Assembly (NCBI RefSeq): GCF_963662805.1
Contig: NZ_OY759869.1
Location: 240,001-304,000, forward strand
Direction of reading: 5' to 3'
Source of the DNA: an uncultured Cohaesibacter sp.
GTDB taxonomy: Bacteria > Pseudomonadota > Alphaproteobacteria > Rhizobiales > Cohaesibacteraceae
DNA: 64,000 nucleotides
Below are positions 1-12,842 of this stretch, in pieces. How positions within the stretch are numbered: position 1 is the first letter of the stretch; each line of letters opens with the position of its first letter. A model generated the notes under the pieces. It ran no database searches and was not told where the DNA came from. It saw only the letters and a list, made by a program, of their open reading frames with translations. Made by a program: the position numbers and the translations under genes.

Positions 1-2614
<2,614 letters not shown>

Positions 2615-2641
2615 TCATTTATCAATGACCATTCAAGACGC

Positions 2642-2700
2642 TTTTACGCTTAGCGTAAAATGCGTCGATGAGGCGAAAAGTGCATTGTTTGAAAAACAAT
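2642..2700 (+). other. 23S-5S spacer with two small hairpins
   Basis: The spacer between 23S and 5S carries two perfect inverted repeats. The first is TTTTACGCT-T-AGCGTAAAA at 2642-2660. The second is ATTGTTT-GAA-AAACAAT at 2684-2700. They could be RNase III or RNase E processing structures of the rRNA precursor; that role is inferred. No tRNA is present in the spacer. Confidence 0.45.
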
Positions 2701-2751
2701 CACTGATAGCCGCCTAAGACTATTCCAGCTTCTCAATACTTGCGCTTAACC

Positions 2752-2870
2752 GGCCTGGTGGTTATGGCGAGGAGGCCAAACCCGATCCCATCCCGAACTC
2801 GGACGTTAAACTCCTCTGCGCCAATGGTACTCCGTCTTAAGACGTGGGAGAGTAGGTCGCTGCCAGGCCT
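2752..2870 (+). rRNA. 5S ribosomal RNA
   Basis: The molecule is about 118 nt and its ends pair: GGCCTGGTGG at the 5' end with TGCCAGGCC at the 3' end. Internal landmarks are typical of alphaproteobacterial 5S, for example CCCATCCCGAACTCGG in loop B/helix III and GGAGAGTAGGTCGCTGCC near the 3' end. It follows the 23S gene by about 140 bases and precedes a strong terminator, so it closes the rRNA operon. Confidence 0.96.
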
Positions 2871-2891
2871 GTTAAACGCAAGTAACTTAAA

Positions 2892-2934
2892 AAGCCCCCA
2901 ACAATTACGGTCCCTCCGTAATCGTTGGGGGCTT
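2892..2934 (+). terminator. rRNA operon terminator
   Basis: Long hairpin: an 11-bp outer stem (AAGCCCCCAAC with GTTGGGGGCTT), one A/C mismatch, a 7-bp inner stem (ATTACGG with CCGTAAT) and a TCCCT loop. It ends in CTTCTT rather than a long T run. It sits 22 bases after 5S and before a gene on the opposite strand, so it may stop transcription from both sides. Confidence 0.88.
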
Positions 2935-2966
2935 CTTGCATCCGCAGGAGGGGGATTGGGGGAAGG

Positions 2967-3878
2967 CTAGACAGCCGACTTAAGGCACCGAATGCTTTCT
3001 CTTAAAACACGTTCCAGATCCGAAGGTGCCTCTCCACGTTCTATGCGAGCTGCTGTTTCGGCAAGCCTCAATAGTCCAAGATTGTTGGCGGCACCTTTGA
3101 GGATTTCAGCCTGTTGACGACGTTCAGTCTCAGATGCTGTTTGATAGATGGTATCTGAGAATGAAGGCGCGACTTTCAAAAAACGTTCAATCAGCTCATT
3201 CACTCGCTCTTGTCCCAATTCAGTTCTGTCTTGCATAAGAATAGATGGGTCGAAGAGAGGCAAAAGTTCTTTGTCCAACGTTTCTGGATTTTCACTAGCT
3301 TCAAAGGCGTTATCGATAGTCGTTGTCTTGAGTGTCTCGGCTAAGGATTGACTATCAAACGGTTTCGTCAAGAAAGCCGATATGTTTGATTGTTGTGTCT
3401 GTTCGGAAAAAGTAAGCCGGTTCGTCATCGCGACGATCGGTATTTTCGCGAGTTGGCTGTTGCTGTGGTTGCGCAGGAGCCTCGCTGCTTCCCAACCGTC
3501 GATGTCGGGTAGAGACATATCCATCAGGATGACATCCGGCGTCCGTGTTTCGGCTATTGCGATTGCCTCGGATCCATTGGTCGCTTCAACGTATGAATGG
3601 CCCAATTCTTCCAGCATTTGGCAAATCGATTGTCGGGTAGAATCAATATCTTCAACCACCAAAACGGTCAGATTGACCAAGCCCTGAAAAGAAGTTGGTG
3701 CTCTGAGAGTTTTGGGTGCACTGGGTTCCGGTGCAGGGACAATCGGTCTGTCTGCAGGGTCTGGTAAAACGCCCGATGTATCAGTTGGAACGGCATTTTT
3801 CTCAGAGCGGGGGAACCAGATGGCAGTGAGCAGGCGCTGCAACAGTGACTGTTTGTTTGAGGCGTTGGGCTTAGTCAT
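2967..3878 (-). CDS. Response regulator with degenerate HPt-like C-terminal domain
   Basis: Predicted cytoplasmic signalling protein of 303 aa. After a low-complexity N-terminus (1-65), residues 70-190 form a receiver domain with acidic pair E76/D77, phosphoacceptor D120 (ILMDMSLPDIDG), T152 and K172 (LTKPFD). Residues 205-303 resemble a histidine phosphotransfer domain around the text AEILKGAANNLG. The position where HPt domains have the phosphorylated His (HxLKG) is Glu258, so this domain probably cannot relay phosphate. There is no DNA-binding or enzymatic output domain. I chose ATG at 3878; a TTG 39 bases upstream (3917) is in frame, and neither has a clear Shine-Dalgarno. It is divergent from the HAD gene at 4072 and no sensor kinase lies nearby, so its partner is unknown. 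Confidence 0.8.
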   Translation of the reverse strand: MTKPNASNKQSLLQRLLTAIWFPRSEKNAVPTDTSGVLPDPADRPIVPAPEPSAPKTLRAPTSFQGLVNLTVLVVEDIDSTRQSICQMLEELGHSYVEATNGSEAIAIAETRTPDVILMDMSLPDIDGWEAARLLRNHSNSQLAKIPIVAMTNRLTFSEQTQQSNISAFLTKPFDSQSLAETLKTTTIDNAFEASENPETLDKELLPLFDPSILMQDRTELGQERVNELIERFLKVAPSFSDTIYQTASETERRQQAEILKGAANNLGLLRLAETAARIERGEAPSDLERVLRESIRCLKSAV

Positions 3879-4071
3879 GAAGCAGGCTCGTCGTGGAACA
3901 TATATCTTGCCGGGCAAAGAGAATGCCGCATGCGAATCTCTCTCGGGAAAGGTAGCCTTGGAGGTTGAGGATCGTCCAGTTCTAATGCATTAAGAAGGCG
4001 CAAAACAAACCGTCGCATGCTCTATCTCCTCCCCGCCGAGCAATGACGACCGATCCAAACGAGTTGACGAT

Positions 4072-5007
4072 ATGACCGACTGCCGAAACCCCATCCTGCC
4101 CCCCTCCTCGCAACAGGCTTTCGACCGGTATGAGGCCGTGCGTCAACGTTTTCCGCTGCTTGAACCCATGAAGACTGTTGGTCCACGACAGGCCGCGAGC
4201 CTTGAAGAGCTGACAGAGCTTTATGACGTATTTGTCTTTGATGCCTATGGCGTACTCAATGTGGGCAATGAGCCCATAGTGGGAGCCAAGGAGCGGATAG
4301 ATGCTCTTCGCGCTGCAGGGAAGCGTCTCTTTGTTCTCACGAATGCGGCGTCTTTTACTTTTCCAAAGGTTGTTGAGAAATTTCAGCGGCTCGGTTTTTC
4401 ATTCCGGGATGAGGAATTGATTTCATCGCGCATGATCTGTGATGAAGTTTTGACATCTGAGGATCCTGATTTGTTCTGGGGTGTGGTTGGGCCGTCTTGG
4501 TTCAGCCCCGAAGAGCTGCCGGTGCGCTGTCTTCAGCTTAAAGAGGACCCGGATGATTATGATCGGGTTGATGCCATCCTCTATCTCTCGACTGAAAGCT
4601 GGACTGCGGAGCGCCATGATCTTCTGGCAACAAGTCTTTCCAAGCGGCCGAGGCGCATCATTGTCGGCAATCCTGATCTGGTGGCCCCCATCGAAGGATG
4701 CTTTTCGGTTGAGCCCGGCTGGCGGGTGCATGATCTGATGGATCGGATTGCCGGTCTTGATGTGACCTTTATCGGAAAGCCCTTCGGTGCCGTCTATGAT
4801 GCCCTTGAGGCAAGGCTCCCGGCTGGCTTCGTCCGGGACCGCATCGTCATGATGGGAGACAGCCTGCACACGGATGTTTATGGCGCGCGCGCCCGCGGAT
4901 GGGCGAGCGTACTCGTGTCCGATCATGGTTTCCTCAAAGGCGAGGATCCTTTTGAGGCGATCGAGAAGAGTGGGCTAGTCCCTGACTGGATCGTGCCCCA
5001 GATCTGA
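4072..5007 (+). CDS. HAD superfamily class IIA phosphatase-like protein (TIGR01459 type)
   Basis: Protein of 311 aa of the HAD-IIA type, a group with NagD-like sugar or nucleotide phosphatases. Visible motifs are motif I VFVFDAYGVL (nucleophile D57), motif II LTNAAS (T90), motif III GKPFG (K236) and motif IV MMGDSLHTDVYGA (D263, D268). In motif I the second Asp of DxDxT, the general acid, is replaced by Tyr59, which may lower phosphatase activity or change its chemistry. The length and the N-terminal extension of about 50 residues fit an uncharacterised alphaproteobacterial subfamily. It is convergent with ureG, 24 bases apart. The substrate is unknown. Confidence 0.85.
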   Translation: MTDCRNPILPPSSQQAFDRYEAVRQRFPLLEPMKTVGPRQAASLEELTELYDVFVFDAYGVLNVGNEPIVGAKERIDALRAAGKRLFVLTNAASFTFPKVVEKFQRLGFSFRDEELISSRMICDEVLTSEDPDLFWGVVGPSWFSPEELPVRCLQLKEDPDDYDRVDAILYLSTESWTAERHDLLATSLSKRPRRIIVGNPDLVAPIEGCFSVEPGWRVHDLMDRIAGLDVTFIGKPFGAVYDALEARLPAGFVRDRIVMMGDSLHTDVYGARARGWASVLVSDHGFLKGEDPFEAIEKSGLVPDWIVPQI

Positions 5008-5031
5008 CCAACGCGCCGAAACCGGATCGGA

Positions 5032-5697
5032 TCAGGCGACCTGAAGCGACGGGGTCTTGAACCCGGATTTCTTGCACAAAAGATCGACGATTTCGGCGAC
5101 ACCGGCATTTCGCGACAGGTCGGTGAACTGAAACGGCTTGCCGTGTCGAACCGTTGTTGCGTCCGCTTGCATGCGCTCAAGGTCCGCACCGACATAAGGG
5201 GCGAGGTCCATCTTGTTGATGATGAGCAGGTCCGAGCGGGAAATGGCGGGGCCGCCCTTGCGCGGGATATCGTCGCCCTGACAGACCGAAATGACATAGA
5301 GCGTCAGGTCGGCGAGATCGGGCGAGAAGGTCGCGGCCAGATTGTCGCCGCCGGATTCGATGAAGACGAAATCGAGGTCGGGATGGCGGGCGCACAGTTC
5401 ATCAACGGCAGCGAGGTTGATTGAAGCGTCCTCGCGAATGGCCGTGTGCGGGCAGCCGCCGGTTTCGATGCCGACGATGCGATCCTCTGACAGCGCCTGT
5501 TTGCGCACCAGCGCCATGGCGTCTTCCTTGGTGTAGATGTCGTTGGTGACCACGGCGATGGAAAAATGATCGCGCATGGCAAGGCACAGCTTCTCGGTCA
5601 GGGTCGTCTTGCCCGCTCCAACCGGGCCACCAATGCCGATGCGCATCGGGCCGCCGAGGCTGTTCGCTACTGGTGTGTCGGAGGTCGGGTTCGTCAT
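5032..5697 (-). CDS. ureG: Urease accessory GTPase UreG
   Basis: SIMIBI-class GTPase of 221 aa that powers nickel delivery to apo-urease in the UreDFG complex. P-loop GGPVGAGKTT is at about 23-32. The metal-binding CPH motif is seen in ETGGCPHTAIRED. The switch region VFIESGGDNL and the base-recognition INKMD are intact. The chosen ATG (5697) overlaps the ureF stop as ATGA, which implies translational coupling. A longer in-frame start at 5760 would run back into ureF and is unlikely. This is the last gene of the 12-gene urea unit. Confidence 0.97.
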   Translation of the reverse strand: MTNPTSDTPVANSLGGPMRIGIGGPVGAGKTTLTEKLCLAMRDHFSIAVVTNDIYTKEDAMALVRKQALSEDRIVGIETGGCPHTAIREDASINLAAVDELCARHPDLDFVFIESGGDNLAATFSPDLADLTLYVISVCQGDDIPRKGGPAISRSDLLIINKMDLAPYVGADLERMQADATTVRHGKPFQFTDLSRNAGVAEIVDLLCKKSGFKTPSLQVA

Positions 5698-6404
5698 GAG
5701 CGGAAGATCCTTGTGGTCAGATGTTCGTGTTGCATGGCCGCGATGTCGGACGCAAGGCAACAGGTGCCGATGTCGTCAAGGCTGGCGGTTCGGGCGCGCG
5801 AGGCGGCCTTGAGGATGGTTGCTTCAAGACCGGCCTGCAGAGCCAGCCCGTCACTCTGTCCCAACGGGACGAGGCGCATGGCAACCGAGATCAGGTTGGA
5901 TGAAAAGGCGTGAAGGCTCGCAGGCAGAATGCTTTCGAGCGGGATGCCCTGTGCCTTTGCCACGGTCCCGACGATCACGGGCATGGCAATGTTGTCGACA
6001 CCTGCGTCCGCCAGTGTTGTGTGCAGGGGGATGGGCCAGCTCTTGCTCGCTTTCAGAAAGGCTGCGCCTTGACGCACCGTCTCGAGATGGCGTTCGGCAG
6101 AGGGCGCCATGGCCAAAGCAAATTCATTGAGTGACAGGATGGCCTCTATGTCGTCCGCCTGCCAGCTCTGGCTGAGCAGTACCGCATCAGACCAGCCTCC
6201 GCCGTGCAGCAGCAGGGCTTGGAGCCAGTCGAGCGCCGTTGTCTGGTCCTTCACCGTGCCTTTGGCGATCGCGACCTCCAGACCATGGGAATAGCTGAAG
6301 GCACCAATCGGGAAGGCCGGTGACAGGAAGGTGATCAGGCGGATCAGTGCCGATCCGCCCACACCATTGGTGATCGGAGCCGCATCATTGGCACTAGTGA
6401 GCAT
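5694..6404 (-). CDS. ureF: Urease accessory protein UreF
   Basis: Nickel metallochaperone subunit of 236 aa; UreF bridges UreD and UreG during urease activation. The family hallmark LSPAFPIGAFSYSHGLE is near the N-terminus, and the all-helical pattern and length are typical. I chose ATG at 6404 because upstream in-frame residues are only the out-of-frame reading of the His-rich ureE tail. This start overlaps the ureE stop by 11 bases. It couples to ureG by an ATGA overlap. Confidence 0.95.
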   Translation of the reverse strand: MLTSANDAAPITNGVGGSALIRLITFLSPAFPIGAFSYSHGLEVAIAKGTVKDQTTALDWLQALLLHGGGWSDAVLLSQSWQADDIEAILSLNEFALAMAPSAERHLETVRQGAAFLKASKSWPIPLHTTLADAGVDNIAMPVIVGTVAKAQGIPLESILPASLHAFSSNLISVAMRLVPLGQSDGLALQAGLEATILKAASRARTASLDDIGTCCLASDIAAMQHEHLTTRIFRS

Positions 6405-6936
6405 GATCTTTTCCGTGCGCATGGTCGTGGCCGTGCTCATGATCATGGCTGTGAGCGTGATGATGCTCGTGCGCGGAGACATGGCTATGGCTGTGCGCCT
6501 TGCTGACATAGGCTCCACTGACCGGTGAGAAGGGGGCCTCAGTTTTCGTCAAGCTTGCGCCGAGTCCTTCGAGCATGTCGGCGATAACCGCATCATCGCG
6601 GATTCGCAAATGATCCTCGTAGATCTCGGTTGGCTGATGGCGGTTGCCCAGATGCCAGGCGAGGGTGAGCAGAGCGAGGGTATCCTTGGCGCGAACCTCC
6701 AGCAGCGCTTCAGGTCGTGCCAGAACCTCTATGACATGGCCATTGTCAAGCAACAGTCCGTCACCATGGTTGAGACGCTCGGCCTTGGGCAGGTTGAGCA
6801 GGAATTCGAGGCCGTTGTCCGAGGTCATCATGATGCGTCGACGGTGACGATCTTCCTCATCAAGCGTGATCTGGTCGGATGCTTCCCCGGGCCATTCGGT
6901 CCGAGGAAGAATTCTGTAGGCAATGATATTTGACAT
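6394..6936 (-). CDS. ureE: Urease accessory protein UreE with His-rich tail
   Basis: Nickel-binding chaperone of 180 aa that supplies Ni to UreG. The N-terminal peptide-binding domain is followed by a metal-binding domain containing AWHLGNRHQPTEI, whose His residues match the conserved UreE interface site. The last 35 residues carry many His in HxH and DHxH runs, a nickel storage or sequestration tail as in Klebsiella UreE. ATG at 6936 lies 9 bases after the ureC stop. The extended frame to 6996 would overlap ureC and is rejected. Confidence 0.95.
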   Translation of the reverse strand: MSNIIAYRILPRTEWPGEASDQITLDEEDRHRRRIMMTSDNGLEFLLNLPKAERLNHGDGLLLDNGHVIEVLARPEALLEVRAKDTLALLTLAWHLGNRHQPTEIYEDHLRIRDDAVIADMLEGLGASLTKTEAPFSPVSGAYVSKAHSHSHVSAHEHHHAHSHDHEHGHDHAHGKDHAH

Positions 6937-6944
6937 GGCGCGTC

Positions 6945-8656
<1,712 letters not shown>

Positions 8657-8657
<1 letters not shown>

Positions 8658-8962
8658 TACAGTGCCCCTCCGATGTCACCCCGGAATCCATAGACTTCGC
8701 GCTTGCCGGTCAGTGGGACCAGCTTGACGGAGCGGGTCTGGCCCGGCTCGAAGCGCACGGCGGTGCCCGATGCGATGTCGAGGCGTTGGCCTCGGGCTGC
8801 ATCGCGATCAAAGCTCAGCGCGGGATTGGTTTCGAAGAAATGGTAATGCGAGCCGACCTGAACGGGGCGGTCGCCGGTGTTGGAGACTTCGAGTTCGGTG
8901 ACCTCGAGGCCGGCATTGAGTTCAATGTCGCCGTCCGCAGTGATGATTTCGCCTGGAATCAT
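8657..8962 (-). CDS. ureB: Urease beta subunit UreB
   Basis: Structural beta subunit of 101 aa that packs against UreC in the (alpha beta gamma)3 trimer. It begins MIPGEI and has the conserved VQVGSHYHFFETNPAL segment and the C-terminal GFRGDIGG. Size matches separate-subunit bacterial ureases. It lies 10 bases after ureA and overlaps ureC by one base. Confidence 0.98.
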
Positions 8963-8972
8963 TGGCTTTCTC

Positions 8973-9275
8973 CTATCGGATCGGTTCGTGGACAGTGACG
9001 AGCTTGACGCCGTCGGGGAAGGTGGCCTCGACCTGAATGTCGTGGATCATCTCGGGGATGCCTTCCATGACCTGATCGCGGCTGATGATGTGGGCACCCG
9101 CCTCCATCAGATCGGCGACCGTGCGGCCATCGCGTGCGCCTTCGACGATGAAGTCGGTGATCAGGGCGATGGCTTCAGGGTGGTTGAGTTTTACCCCGCG
9201 TTCGAGGCGTCGACGGGCAACCATCGCCGCCATGGCGATGAGAAGCTTGTCCTTCTCCCGTGGTGTCAAATTCAT
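8973..9275 (-). CDS. ureA: Urease gamma subunit UreA
   Basis: Gamma subunit of 100 aa. It starts MNLTPREKDKLLIAMAA and contains LNHPEAIALITDFI and the C-terminal TFPDGVKLVTVHEPI, all typical. ATG at 9275 is chosen from the family N-terminus; the frame is open to 9590 but that part overlaps ureD. It is separated from ureD by 19 bases. Confidence 0.98.
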   Translation of the reverse strand: MNLTPREKDKLLIAMAAMVARRRLERGVKLNHPEAIALITDFIVEGARDGRTVADLMEAGAHIISRDQVMEGIPEMIHDIQVEATFPDGVKLVTVHEPIR

Positions 9276-9294
9276 GACGTTTCCTCTTCTTGTC

Positions 9295-10173
9295 TTAAGT
9301 GGTCCAGACGCGGGGGAGAGGCTCCCCGGCTCTGAGCAGTGAAATGAGTGGAATGAGTGTCCGGCGCAAAAGCATGCCTTGGGGGGCAAGAAGCCGGATG
9401 AGAAGCTTGCCGCCAACCGCCGAAGCGCCACCGGTGCAGTCAGGCTCGGATGCAATGAGGGTACGGGCTTCATCAACGAGGTGCGACAGGGTCTCGTCGT
9501 CGTCCGGCCCGGCATAGCAGAGAGTGGCAAAGGACAGGTTGCCCGACAGGGTGGCAGCCCTGTTGCCGACGAGATCGGTCTGGCCTTCAAGGCGGAGTGT
9601 ATCGGTGTGGATCAGTTTGCCGTTGCGGCGGATCTGCCAGTGATCCTTGAAACAGGTGTTGAGGCTCGTCTCTCCCATGGCGAGACGGCCGAGGAGCACG
9701 GCTTCGACGGCCAAAAAGCGGGCGGAGCCTTCGAGCTCAACCATCAGGGAGCGGTCGAGGGCGGAACGGTCGAACAGGATCGTCTCCTGCGGCAGCCAGT
9801 CGAACCGGGCGCCATCGGCAACGGAGATTCGGGTTTCCACTCGAGCGGTGCCGCCGTTGGATTTGTAGAGCTTTTCGCAGGCCTGTGTGGTCGCAAGGGC
9901 CGAGGTTGCCGAACCACAGGTGATGTCCCAGCTCATCTCATCCCCGCCCGTCAGGCCACCGGAGCTGTTGATCAGCACCGCTTCGCTCGCTTTGGAGCCA
10001 TAGACCTTGGGCAGTCGGATTTTGGCGCAGCCCTGCTGATAGAGGCGATCCAGACGGGTGACGCCGCCCTCTGCGGGCTTGAAGCTGATCTGACCGCTTC
10101 CCTTGGCCCGCTGTGCGGCGGGGGAGGCGGTGATCCCGGGGGCGGGATCAGACGGTGAGATAGCTGCGTACAT
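9295..10173 (-). CDS. ureD: Urease accessory protein UreD
   Basis: Scaffold chaperone of 292 aa (UreD/UreH family) that binds apo-urease and recruits UreF and UreG. Diagnostic segments are LINSSGGLTGGDEM and ATTQACEKLYKS in the N-terminal half and a LPQETILFD strand in the middle. ATG at 10173 (MYAAISPSD) is the likely start and overlaps the urtE end by 26 bases. The gene therefore joins the urea transporter genes to the urease genes in one transcript. Confidence 0.94.
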   Translation of the reverse strand: MYAAISPSDPAPGITASPAAQRAKGSGQISFKPAEGGVTRLDRLYQQGCAKIRLPKVYGSKASEAVLINSSGGLTGGDEMSWDITCGSATSALATTQACEKLYKSNGGTARVETRISVADGARFDWLPQETILFDRSALDRSLMVELEGSARFLAVEAVLLGRLAMGETSLNTCFKDHWQIRRNGKLIHTDTLRLEGQTDLVGNRAATLSGNLSFATLCYAGPDDDETLSHLVDEARTLIASEPDCTGGASAVGGKLLIRLLAPQGMLLRRTLIPLISLLRAGEPLPRVWTT

Positions 10174-10906
10174 CTTCCCTGTCCAAGTCTTCTGCCGGGC
10201 CTGTGTGGGTGATTTCGCCGCGATCCATGATATGGACCACATCCGCGAGCTCCCGGCAGAAATCAAGATACTGTTCGACGAGCAGGATAGCCATGCCTTT
10301 TTCTTCCTTTAGGTAGGTAATGGCGCGGCCGATGTCCTTGATGATGGAGGGCTGGATGCCTTCGGTGGGCTCGTCGAGGACCAAGAGATCCGGTCTGGTG
10401 ACCAAGGCCCGGCCAATGGCCAATTGCTGCTGCTGGCCGCCGGAAAGGTCGCCTCCGCGGCGGGAGAGCATGTCCTTGAGGATCGGGAACAGTTCGAAGA
10501 TTTCGTCTTCCACATACTTCTGCTTGCGCGTCAGGCGGGCGTATCCGGTCTCGAGATTTTCCTTCACCGTGAGCTGGGGAAAAATCTCTCGTCCTTGCGG
10601 GACATAGCCGATGCCCTTGCCCGCGCGGGCATAGGGAGGGGCCTTGGTGATGTCCGATCCGCCGAGCTCGATGGTGCCCGAGGAGACAGGATGCTGGCCG
10701 ACGATGGCGCGCAGGAGCGAGCTCTTGCCCACCCCATTGCGGCCAAGGACGCAGGTGATCTTCGCCTTCTCGGCAACGAGGGAAATGTTGCGCAGGGCCT
10801 GAGCCGCACCATAATGCAGGTTGATGCCGGTTACCTTCAGCGTTACGGGGGCGGAAGAAGGGGCTACGGCACTCGTACCCTCGGATTGTTCGATGGCTTC
10901 ACTCAT
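10148..10906 (-). CDS. urtE: Urea ABC transporter ATPase UrtE
   Basis: LivF-type ATP-binding subunit of 252 aa for the high-affinity urea importer, cytoplasmic face. Walker A GRNGVGKSS, the signature LSGGQQQQLAIG and Walker B LLVLDEPTEGIQP are complete. The GIQP after Walker B is typical of UrtE/LivF. It is 11 bases from urtD and overlaps ureD. Confidence 0.95.
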   Translation of the reverse strand: MSEAIEQSEGTSAVAPSSAPVTLKVTGINLHYGAAQALRNISLVAEKAKITCVLGRNGVGKSSLLRAIVGQHPVSSGTIELGGSDITKAPPYARAGKGIGYVPQGREIFPQLTVKENLETGYARLTRKQKYVEDEIFELFPILKDMLSRRGGDLSGGQQQQLAIGRALVTRPDLLVLDEPTEGIQPSIIKDIGRAITYLKEEKGMAILLVEQYLDFCRELADVVHIMDRGEITHTGPAEDLDREDVRSYLTV

Positions 10907-10917
10907 TGTCTTTCCCC

Positions 10918-11670
10918 TTAACGGCCCAAATAGCTTTCAATGACGTCCGGATGGGCGCTGACATGGTCGAGCGATCCTTCTGCCAATACGGAGCCTTCAG
11001 CCAGAACGGTGACCTTGACGCCCAGATCGCGGATGAAGCCCATGTCATGCTCAACGACGATGACCGAATGGGTCTTGGCTATTTCGCGGAGCAGCTTGGC
11101 TGTCTCCACCGTTTCGGCGTCGGTCATCCCAGCAACCGGCTCATCGACAAGCAACAGCTTGGGATTCTGGGCCAGCAGCATGCCGATTTCGAGCCATTGT
11201 TTCTGGCCGTGAGACAGGTCGGCGGCGAGTTCCTCAGCGCGAGCGGTCAGGCGGACGGTTTCAAGGATCTCATCGATCTTCATCCGGTCCGCCTCGCTTT
11301 CCCTGTAGAAAAGCGAGGCGAACACTCCACGCTCACCGGATAGGGCCAATTCGATGTTGGAGCGCACGGTCTGGCTTTCGAAGACGGTCGGCTTCTGGAA
11401 TTTCCGACCGATGCCAGCCTGTGCAATTTCTGTTTCGTCGTGACGAGTCAGGTCCATGTCGCCTTCGAACAGGACGTCGCCACTGTCAGGACGGGTCTTG
11501 CCCGTGATGATGTCGAGCATGGTGGTCTTGCCCGCGCCGTTGGGGCCGATGATGGCGCGCATCTCACCGTGTTCGATGGTGAGTGAGAGGCCATTGATGG
11601 CCTTGAAGCCGTCAAAGGCGACGGACACGTCATCAAGATAGAGCAGGGTTGGGGTCAGGGCTTCATTCAT
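10918..11670 (-). CDS. urtD: Urea ABC transporter ATPase UrtD
   Basis: LivG-type ATPase of 250 aa, partner of UrtE. Walker A is GPNGAGKTT. The signature is LSHGQKQWLEIG, with His in place of Gly as seen in many UrtD proteins. Walker B is LLLVDEPVAGM. The ATG shares one base with the urtC stop. Confidence 0.95.
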   Translation of the reverse strand: MNEALTPTLLYLDDVSVAFDGFKAINGLSLTIEHGEMRAIIGPNGAGKTTMLDIITGKTRPDSGDVLFEGDMDLTRHDETEIAQAGIGRKFQKPTVFESQTVRSNIELALSGERGVFASLFYRESEADRMKIDEILETVRLTARAEELAADLSHGQKQWLEIGMLLAQNPKLLLVDEPVAGMTDAETVETAKLLREIAKTHSVIVVEHDMGFIRDLGVKVTVLAEGSVLAEGSLDHVSAHPDVIESYLGR

Positions 11671-12842
11671 CAGGCGTCTCCCCCCTGTTCAGCGACTTTG
11701 GAGCTGGCCATTTCGTCCGGGCCGGTGTCTTTTGTCTTGCGGTTGCGACCCGGAATGTGGGCCACGAGGTCGGAGACCGCCCCGACGATGCCCTTGGGCA
11801 GGAAGAGGGTCACAGCGACGAAGAGAGCCCCGAGAGCGAAGAGCCAGAATTCGGGCAGCGCGGCGGTGAACCAGCTTTTGCCCATGTTGACGGCGATGGC
11901 ACCGATGATCGGGCCGATGAGGGTGCCCCTGCCGCCGACAGCGGTCCAAATGACGACCTCGATCGAGTTGGCAGGTGCGAATTCACCGGGGTTGATGATG
12001 CCGACCTGCGGCACATAGAGCGCTCCTGCAATGCCTGCCATCATGGCCGAGACGGTGAAGACGAAGAGTTTCACATGCTCGACGCGATAGCCAAGGAAGC
12101 GGGCGCGGGCCTCGGCGTCGCGGGTGGCGAGAAGGATCTTGCCGAATTTCGAGCGCACGATGGACGAGCAGAAGATCAAGGCAAGGCAGAGGGCAAAGGC
12201 CGATGCAGCGAAGAGACCGGCACGGGTGCCGCCATTCTGCAGGGTGAAGCCGAGAATGTCCTTGAAATCGGTGAGGCCGTTGTTGCCGCCAAAGCCCATG
12301 TCATTGCGGAAGAAGGCGAGCAGCAGAGCGTAGGTCATGGCTTGGGTGATGATCGAAAGGTAGACGCCGGTGACGCGCGAGCGGAAGGCAAACCAGCCGA
12401 AGACGAAGGCGAGCAGGCCCGGCACGATGAGGACCATCAGTCCGGCGAACCAGAACTGATCGAAGCCATACCAGTACCAAGGCAATTCCTTCCAGTTCAG
12501 GAAGACCATGAAGTCAGGCAGGATCGGATCGCCATAAACGCCGCGAGAGCCGATCTGGCGCATCAGATACATGCCCATGGCATAGCCGCCAAGGGCGAAG
12601 AAAGCGCCATGTCCGAGGGACAGGATGCCGCAATAGCCCCAGACAAGATCGAGCGCCAGTGCCAGCAGGGCATAGCAGAGATACTTGCCGAACAGCGAGA
12701 CGATGTAATCGGGGATGTGGAACGGCTGGCCTTCAGGAACCACGAGATTGAGCACGGGCACCAACACGCCGATGATGGCAAGGATCAATGCCACCCAGAC
12801 GATGTTGCCCTTGAGGCCGCGAAAGAGAAAAGATGTAAGCAT
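11670..12842 (-). CDS. urtC: Urea ABC transporter permease UrtC
   Basis: LivM-type inner-membrane permease of 390 aa with many hydrophobic segments. Typical landmarks are LSLGHGAFFALGGYAMGMYL and GVYLSIITQAM. A coupling region AVGGRGTLIGPIIGA precedes the last membrane spans. A charged cytoplasmic tail of about 30 residues ends the protein. One-base overlaps on both sides (urtB, urtD) point to tight translational coupling. Confidence 0.95.
   Translation of the reverse strand: MLTSFLFRGLKGNIVWVALILAIIGVLVPVLNLVVPEGQPFHIPDYIVSLFGKYLCYALLALALDLVWGYCGILSLGHGAFFALGGYAMGMYLMRQIGSRGVYGDPILPDFMVFLNWKELPWYWYGFDQFWFAGLMVLIVPGLLAFVFGWFAFRSRVTGVYLSIITQAMTYALLLAFFRNDMGFGGNNGLTDFKDILGFTLQNGGTRAGLFAASAFALCLALIFCSSIVRSKFGKILLATRDAEARARFLGYRVEHVKLFVFTVSAMMAGIAGALYVPQVGIINPGEFAPANSIEVVIWTAVGGRGTLIGPIIGAIAVNMGKSWFTAALPEFWLFALGALFVAVTLFLPKGIVGAVSDLVAHIPGRNRKTKDTGPDEMASSKVAEQGGDA

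Noticed and set aside
2871..2966. Possible tRNA (fMet) after 5S, as in many alphaproteobacterial rRNA operons
   Set aside because: Only the terminator hairpin is there; no cloverleaf can be formed.
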